From NCBI RefSeq assembly GCF_017794965.1, contig NZ_CP051240.1, forward strand, positions 1,488,001 to 1,552,000: 64,000 nucleotides of DNA, in the 5' to 3' direction. This DNA is from Alcanivorax sp. (GTDB lineage: Bacteria > Pseudomonadota > Gammaproteobacteria > Pseudomonadales > Alcanivoracaceae). Below, one piece after another: positions 59,757-64,000 of this stretch. The notes beneath the pieces are model-generated. The model saw only the letters and a program-made list of their open reading frames with translations. It did not search any database and had not been told where the DNA came from. The translations under genes were made by a program, and so were the position numbers. The first letter of the stretch is position 1. Every line of letters begins with the position of its first letter.

Positions 59757-60626
59757 TTATTGATTGCGCAGGGCGCGGAGGAAGGCGCGGGCCGCATTGG
59801 ACTGACTGCGCGCAGGATGGGTGACTACCCCCAGCTGGCGCTCGGGCAGTGGCGCATCCACCGGAAGCTGCACCACGCCCTGATCCACCATAGTGGCGGG
59901 CAATACGCTCCAGCCCAGACCAATGGAGACCATCATGTGGATCGTCTCCAGATAGTTGGTGGACATGGCGATATCCAGCTTCAGGTTGTGTTCGTCGAAC
60001 AATCTTTCCACGATCCCGCGGGTAAAGGTCACGGGGGAGGGCAGAATGGCGCTGTGCCCGGTCAGGGCCTCCAGGGTCAGGTTGTCCTGTTTGGCCAGCG
60101 GATGTTCCGGCGCGCACATGAATACCAGGGGGTCTTGCCAGATCACTTCACTGTGCAGGCGCTCGTCCGGCTGTGGCGGCAGGGTGACCACCCCCATTTC
60201 CAGCTCGCCATGAAGCACGCCTTCCCAGGCTTCTTCTGAATCAATGAAATGAATGTCCAGGGTGACCTTTGGATAGTCCCGGGAGAACTGACGCAGCACC
60301 GGGGGAAGGCGATGCAGGCCGATATGATGGCTGGTGCCTATTCTCAGTTTGCCGGAGACCTCACCGGATAAATCGTGGATTGCCCTGGCCATGTCCTCCA
60401 CGTCCATCAACACCTGCCGCGCCCGTGGCATCAGCGCATTACCGGCCTCAGTGAGCTTGATCTGACGCCCCACCCGGTCAAACAAGCGAGCATCCAGTTG
60501 CTGTTCGAGCAGCGCGATGCGTTTACTGATGGCGGGCTGGGTTATATACAGCCTTTCAGCGGCAGCGGAGAAAGACCCGGTTTCGGCAACGGCCATGAAG
60601 GCGGTGAGAGTCGGCGTGTCTATCAT
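59757..60626 (-). CDS. LysR-family transcriptional regulator
   Basis: 289 residues. The N-terminal winged helix-turn-helix has LTAFMAVAETGSFSAAAERL and ITQPAISKRIALLEQQLDARLF. The substrate-binding domain (about 90-289) reads normally, with GKLRIGTSHHIGLHRLPPVL. It is divergent from leuC across about 170 bp, the usual set-up for a LysR regulator of the adjacent operon. In several gammaproteobacteria such a gene controls leuCDB; that is inference here. Confidence 0.92.
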   Translation of the reverse strand: MIDTPTLTAFMAVAETGSFSAAAERLYITQPAISKRIALLEQQLDARLFDRVGRQIKLTEAGNALMPRARQVLMDVEDMARAIHDLSGEVSGKLRIGTSHHIGLHRLPPVLRQFSRDYPKVTLDIHFIDSEEAWEGVLHGELEMGVVTLPPQPDERLHSEVIWQDPLVFMCAPEHPLAKQDNLTLEALTGHSAILPSPVTFTRGIVERLFDEHNLKLDIAMSTNYLETIHMMVSIGLGWSVLPATMVDQGVVQLPVDAPLPERQLGVVTHPARSQSNAARAFLRALRNQ

Positions 60627-60798
60627 TCCCGGTGATCCTGAATTCGTCTCTGGTGGGGATAATAATTGGTTATCTTAAAAATGAAAAATATGAATTGGAT
60701 TTATTGATGGCCGAACCCTACATTAATAGTCAGTGATAGACCAGTTGAATTTGTGGTCTCAGCCAGAAGCGGCCCCGTTCAGGCCCAGGGAGAAACAG

Positions 60799-62217
60799 AT
60801 GGCCGGCAAGACACTCTACGACAAGCTTTGGAACGCCCACCTCGTCACTGCGCGTGAGGACGGTTCTGCACTGATCTACATCGATCGCCAGATCATTCAT
60901 GAAGTGACCTCGCCGCAGGCCTTTGAGGGTCTGCGTCTGGCCGGGCGCCAGCCCTGGCGGACCAGCGCCAGCGTGGCCACCATCGACCATAACGTACCCA
61001 CCACACCGTTCAAGTCTGCCGCCGAAATTGAAGACGAGACGTCTCGAATTCAGGTGCAGACACTGCAGGACAATACCCGTGAATTCGGCATCACCGAATT
61101 TGGCATTGGTGATGTTCGCCAGGGGATTGTCCACGTGATGGCGCCGGAGCAGGGCGCGGTGGTACCCGGTATGACCGTCGTCTGCGGCGACTCCCACACA
61201 TCCACCAATGGCGCACTGGCCTGTCTGGCCCACGGTATTGGTACCAGCGAAGTGGAGCACGTTCTGGCCACCCAGACCCTGGTGGCCAAGAAAATGAAGA
61301 ACATGCGTGTCAGTGTGGAAGGCGAGCTGGGCCCGGGAGTAACCGCCAAGGATGTGGTGCTGCATATCATCGGCATCATCGGCACCGCCGGCGGCACGGG
61401 TTATGCGCTGGAGTATGCCGGTAGCGCTATCCGTGGCTTGTCCATGGAAGGGCGTATGACCATCTGCAACATGTCCATCGAGGCGGGTGCCCGTGCCGGC
61501 ATGGTGGCGGTGGATGACGTGACCCTGGATTACGTGAAGGGCCGTCCGTTCGCGCCCAGCGGCGCAGACTGGGACAAGGCAGTGGAATACTGGCGTGGCC
61601 TGGTCTCCGACGACGATGCGGTATTCGATGAGGATATCACCATTGATGCAGCGGATATCCGTCCTCAGGTGTCCTGGGGAACCAGCCCGGAAATGGTCAT
61701 TGGCGTGGACGCCAATCTGCCGGACCCTGCTGCTGAAAGCGACGAGGTGAAACGTTCAGGCATGCAGCGTGCTTACGAATACATGGGCCTCAAACCGGGT
61801 ATGCCGGTCACTGATATTCCTGTGGACCGGGTATTTATCGGTTCCTGCACCAACTCCCGTATTGAAGATCTGCGTGCAGCGGCGGAAGTGGCCAAGGGAC
61901 GACGCAAGGCCGATTCCGTCAAACAGGTGCTGGTGGTGCCGGGCTCCGGGCTGGTCAAGCAGCAGGCCGAGAAAGAAGGACTGGACAAGATCTTTGTGGA
62001 GGCCGGTTTCGAGTGGCGGGAGCCGGGGTGTTCCATGTGTCTGGCCATGAATCCGGACCGTCTGGAGCCGGGTGAACACTGTGCGTCCACCTCCAACCGT
62101 AACTTCGAGGGCCGTCAGGGCAATGGTGGGCGTACCCACCTGGTCAGTCCGGCCATGGCAGCTGCCGCGGCGGTGGCCGGTCATTTCGTCGATATTCGCG
62201 AGCTGCAACCGGCCTGA
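60799..62217 (+). CDS. leuC: 3-isopropylmalate dehydratase large subunit
   Basis: A 472-residue aconitase-family subunit of leucine synthesis (2-isopropylmalate to 3-isopropylmalate). The 4Fe-4S cysteines are in GSCTNSRIEDLRAAA and WREPGCSMCLAMNPD, with CGDSHTSTNGA and TIDHNVPTT elsewhere. ATG 60799 with GGGAG upstream is preferred to the longer frame from 60733. Confidence 0.97.
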   Translation: MAGKTLYDKLWNAHLVTAREDGSALIYIDRQIIHEVTSPQAFEGLRLAGRQPWRTSASVATIDHNVPTTPFKSAAEIEDETSRIQVQTLQDNTREFGITEFGIGDVRQGIVHVMAPEQGAVVPGMTVVCGDSHTSTNGALACLAHGIGTSEVEHVLATQTLVAKKMKNMRVSVEGELGPGVTAKDVVLHIIGIIGTAGGTGYALEYAGSAIRGLSMEGRMTICNMSIEAGARAGMVAVDDVTLDYVKGRPFAPSGADWDKAVEYWRGLVSDDDAVFDEDITIDAADIRPQVSWGTSPEMVIGVDANLPDPAAESDEVKRSGMQRAYEYMGLKPGMPVTDIPVDRVFIGSCTNSRIEDLRAAAEVAKGRRKADSVKQVLVVPGSGLVKQQAEKEGLDKIFVEAGFEWREPGCSMCLAMNPDRLEPGEHCASTSNRNFEGRQGNGGRTHLVSPAMAAAAAVAGHFVDIRELQPA

Positions 62218-62238
62218 GGCCGTAACGAGGTAGTCATC

Positions 62239-62877
62239 ATGGAAAAATTTGTTCGTCTCGATGGTCTGGTTGCGCCTCTGGATCGTGCCAATGTGGACAC
62301 TGACCAGATCATCCCCAAGCAGTTTCTCAAGTCCATCAAACGCACGGGCTTTGGTCCGAATCTGTTTGATGAATGGCGCTATCTTGATGAAGGCTTTCCC
62401 GGCCAGGACAACAGCAAGCGCCCTTTGAATGAAGACTTTGTGCTTAATTTTGACCGCTATGAGGGAGCCAGCATTCTGCTGACCCGGCGCAATTTCGGTT
62501 GCGGTTCCAGCCGTGAACACGCGCCCTGGGCCCTGATGGATTATGGGTTTCGGGTCATCATCGCACCAAGCTTTGCTGACATTTTCTACAACAACTGCTT
62601 CAAGAACGGGTTGTTGCCGATTGTGTTGTCGGAAGATAACGTGGAAAGCCTGTTCAAGGCAGTTGAAGGCAAGGAAGGCTTCCGGATCACTATTGATCTG
62701 GAAAACCAGCAGGTGATTCCGCAAGAAGGGACGCCACTGGCATTCGACATTGATGAGTTCCGCAAGCACTGCTTGCTGAACGGTCTTGATGAAATTGGTC
62801 TGACCCTTAATGAGGCGGACGCCATCCGAGACTATGAACAACGCCGTGCTGAACAGGAGCCCTGGATCTTTCAATAA
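62239..62877 (+). CDS. leuD: 3-isopropylmalate dehydratase small subunit
   Basis: A 212-residue small subunit. ANVDTDQIIPKQFLKSIKR, FGCGSSREHAPWAL and SFADIFYNNCFKNGLLPI are the signature stretches. It starts 21 bp after leuC. Confidence 0.97.
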   Translation: MEKFVRLDGLVAPLDRANVDTDQIIPKQFLKSIKRTGFGPNLFDEWRYLDEGFPGQDNSKRPLNEDFVLNFDRYEGASILLTRRNFGCGSSREHAPWALMDYGFRVIIAPSFADIFYNNCFKNGLLPIVLSEDNVESLFKAVEGKEGFRITIDLENQQVIPQEGTPLAFDIDEFRKHCLLNGLDEIGLTLNEADAIRDYEQRRAEQEPWIFQ

Positions 62878-62921
62878 CGGAAGCCAGGTTGATTAAAAGA
62901 AGAACACTCCAAGGAGGCGTT

Positions 62922-63362
62922 ATGTTGAGAGTTTTGTCATTGTGTTCGGTGCTGGTGTTGGCTGGTTGTGCGTCCACCGGTATGTACGATGCCCCGGGAG
63001 GCGATCAGGTCGCCACCCTGCGTGTCGATAACCAGTTGTCCGTGCCTGCTGATGACGGTGCAGACGCAGGTTGGCAGATGCCCACCAGTAGTGAGGCGAA
63101 AGCTTCCCTGTTCAAGGTGGATGGTGAACGCATTTCTGAACAGGCTGGCGCGGAATCCGTGCAGCTGGACGCGGGCAAGCATTCCATCGAGGTGTTTGCC
63201 GATCAGGGCGGTATCCTCCGCTTTGGCAAGTTCCGTTATAACTTTGTTGAAAATGGCGCCTATCAGCTGCGCATCAAGGCAGCAGATGGCAAAGAGGACT
63301 ACACGCTGGAGCTGATCGAAAGCAGTGATCCTGATGTGGTACTGAAAACCAAAAACTTTTAA
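62922..63362 (+). CDS. uncharacterised lipoprotein between leuD and leuB
   Basis: A 146-residue lipoprotein. The signal peptide ends in the lipobox VLAGC (Cys16). The mature part (about 20-146) is hydrophilic and beta-rich, with AGKHSIEVFADQGG and YQLRIKAADGKEDYTLEL, like a small immunoglobulin-type or periplasmic domain. I do not recognise a family. ATG 62922 has AAGGAGG upstream. It sits between leuD and leuB with only 37 bp to leuB, so it is co-transcribed with leucine genes although it looks like an envelope protein. Confidence 0.75.
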   Translation: MLRVLSLCSVLVLAGCASTGMYDAPGGDQVATLRVDNQLSVPADDGADAGWQMPTSSEAKASLFKVDGERISEQAGAESVQLDAGKHSIEVFADQGGILRFGKFRYNFVENGAYQLRIKAADGKEDYTLELIESSDPDVVLKTKNF

Positions 63363-63399
63363 GGCCCATAGCGGCTGGCAGTAGAACAGGAAGCAGTCA

Positions 63400-64000
63400 A
63401 TGAGCAAGGTACTGGTGTTGCCCGGTGATGGTATCGGCCCGGAAATCGTCAATGAAGCGGTGAAGGTGCTGAATGTCGCCAAAGAGAAGTTTGGCCTTGA
63501 AGTAGAGCTGGACGAGGCCCTGGTGGGTGGCGCGGCAGTGGATGCAGAGAATGATCCTCTCCCTGACAGTACGCTTGAGAAGGCCCGCGCGGCGGATGCC
63601 ATTCTGTTCGGCTCCATTGGTGGCCCCAAGTGGGACACCATTGAGCGGGACAAGCGTCCGGAACGTGGCCTTCTGCGACTGCGCTCTTCCCTTGGTCTGT
63701 TCGCCAACTTGCGACCAGCTATCCTGTTCCCCCAGCTGGCGGATGCGTCCAGTCTCAAGCCGGAAGTGGTATCCGGCCTGGATATTCTGATAGTTCGTGA
63801 GTTGACCGGCGGCATCTATTTCGGTCAACCCCGAGGTATCAAGGAAGAAAATGGCGAGCGGGTAGGCTTCAACACCTATGTGTATTCCGAATCGGAAATG
63901 CGCCGTATTGCCAAGGTGGCGTTTGAATTGGCCATGAAGCGTGACAAGCGTGTGTTGTCCGTGGACAAGGCCAATGTGCTTGAAGTGACCGAGTTGTGGA
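63400..64000 (+). CDS. leuB: 3-isopropylmalate dehydrogenase (3' end outside window)
   Basis: The first 200 residues of a LeuB enzyme, open to the last base. KVLVLPGDGIGPEIVNEAVK, then DAILFGSIGGPKWD, RPERGLLRLRSSLGLFANLR and VRELTGGIYFGQPRG are characteristic. The catalytic Tyr and Lys lie at or beyond the visible end. AGGAAG precedes the ATG. Confidence 0.95.
   Translation, partial: MSKVLVLPGDGIGPEIVNEAVKVLNVAKEKFGLEVELDEALVGGAAVDAENDPLPDSTLEKARAADAILFGSIGGPKWDTIERDKRPERGLLRLRSSLGLFANLRPAILFPQLADASSLKPEVVSGLDILIVRELTGGIYFGQPRGIKEENGERVGFNTYVYSESEMRRIAKVAFELAMKRDKRVLSVDKANVLEVTELW

Overview
The window is a contiguous stretch of a gammaproteobacterial chromosome with moderately high GC. Gene content and order (divergent gltA / sdhCDAB-sucAB-lpd-sucCD, gltX next to tRNA-Ala-GGC and tRNA-Glu-TTC, a PA3496-family acidic protein, leuCD-leuB beside a LysR gene) fit the Pseudomonas/Oceanospirillales side of the class. 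My best guess is an Alcanivorax-like marine bacterium; that is inference, because no 16S or other diagnostic gene is present. I see no prophage, transposase, integrase or CRISPR array.

Layout. 0-5 kb: 3' end of hrpA, a KAS III-type condensing enzyme, then a four-gene cluster predicted to make and mature a copper-binding RiPP (precursor HvfA with six EGxCG motifs, MNIO maturase HvfB, partner HvfC, DoxX-type membrane protein HvfX). 5-13.4 kb: mlaA, a TerB-like gene, tal, dusA, a SulP transporter with a tandem-Usp gene, a DUF4399 lipoprotein and gltX. 13.6-19 kb: two tRNAs, then a repeat-rich accessory patch with a RES/Xre toxin-antitoxin pair, an exported amidohydrolase, a beta-hydroxyacid dehydrogenase and an SMP-30-like protein. 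19-32.3 kb: the TCA-cycle block. 32.8-39.9 kb: a PA3496-family gene, an unrecognised membrane protein, a TIGR01777 epimerase, htpG with a sigma-32-type promoter, gpsA and sixA. 40-50 kb: signalling genes (Ser/Thr kinase, single-domain response regulator, voltage-sensor-like membrane protein, REC-GGDEF protein with a dead signature), xthA, alpha/beta hydrolases, a MaoC-like hydratase and a DUF2505 protein. 50-58 kb: a degenerate SDR divergent from a 66-residue membrane protein with two DesT-like operator sites between them, a dicarboxylate symporter, amt, an EVE protein, prmB, aroC and an MFS carrier. 58-64 kb: an MHYT sensor with a degenerate GGDEF domain, a LysR regulator divergent from leuC-leuD-lipoprotein-leuB (leuB runs off the end).

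Two themes stand out. The first is the HvfABC-HvfX cluster, a recently recognised class of copper-binding modified peptides, here with an unusual EGSCG motif. The second is a set of intergenic elements built from 7-bp repeats, often arranged as inverted arrays around a GC-rich core and sitting exactly at gene ends, mixed with REP-like palindromes. Functional assignments come from reading translated motifs; no database search was run.
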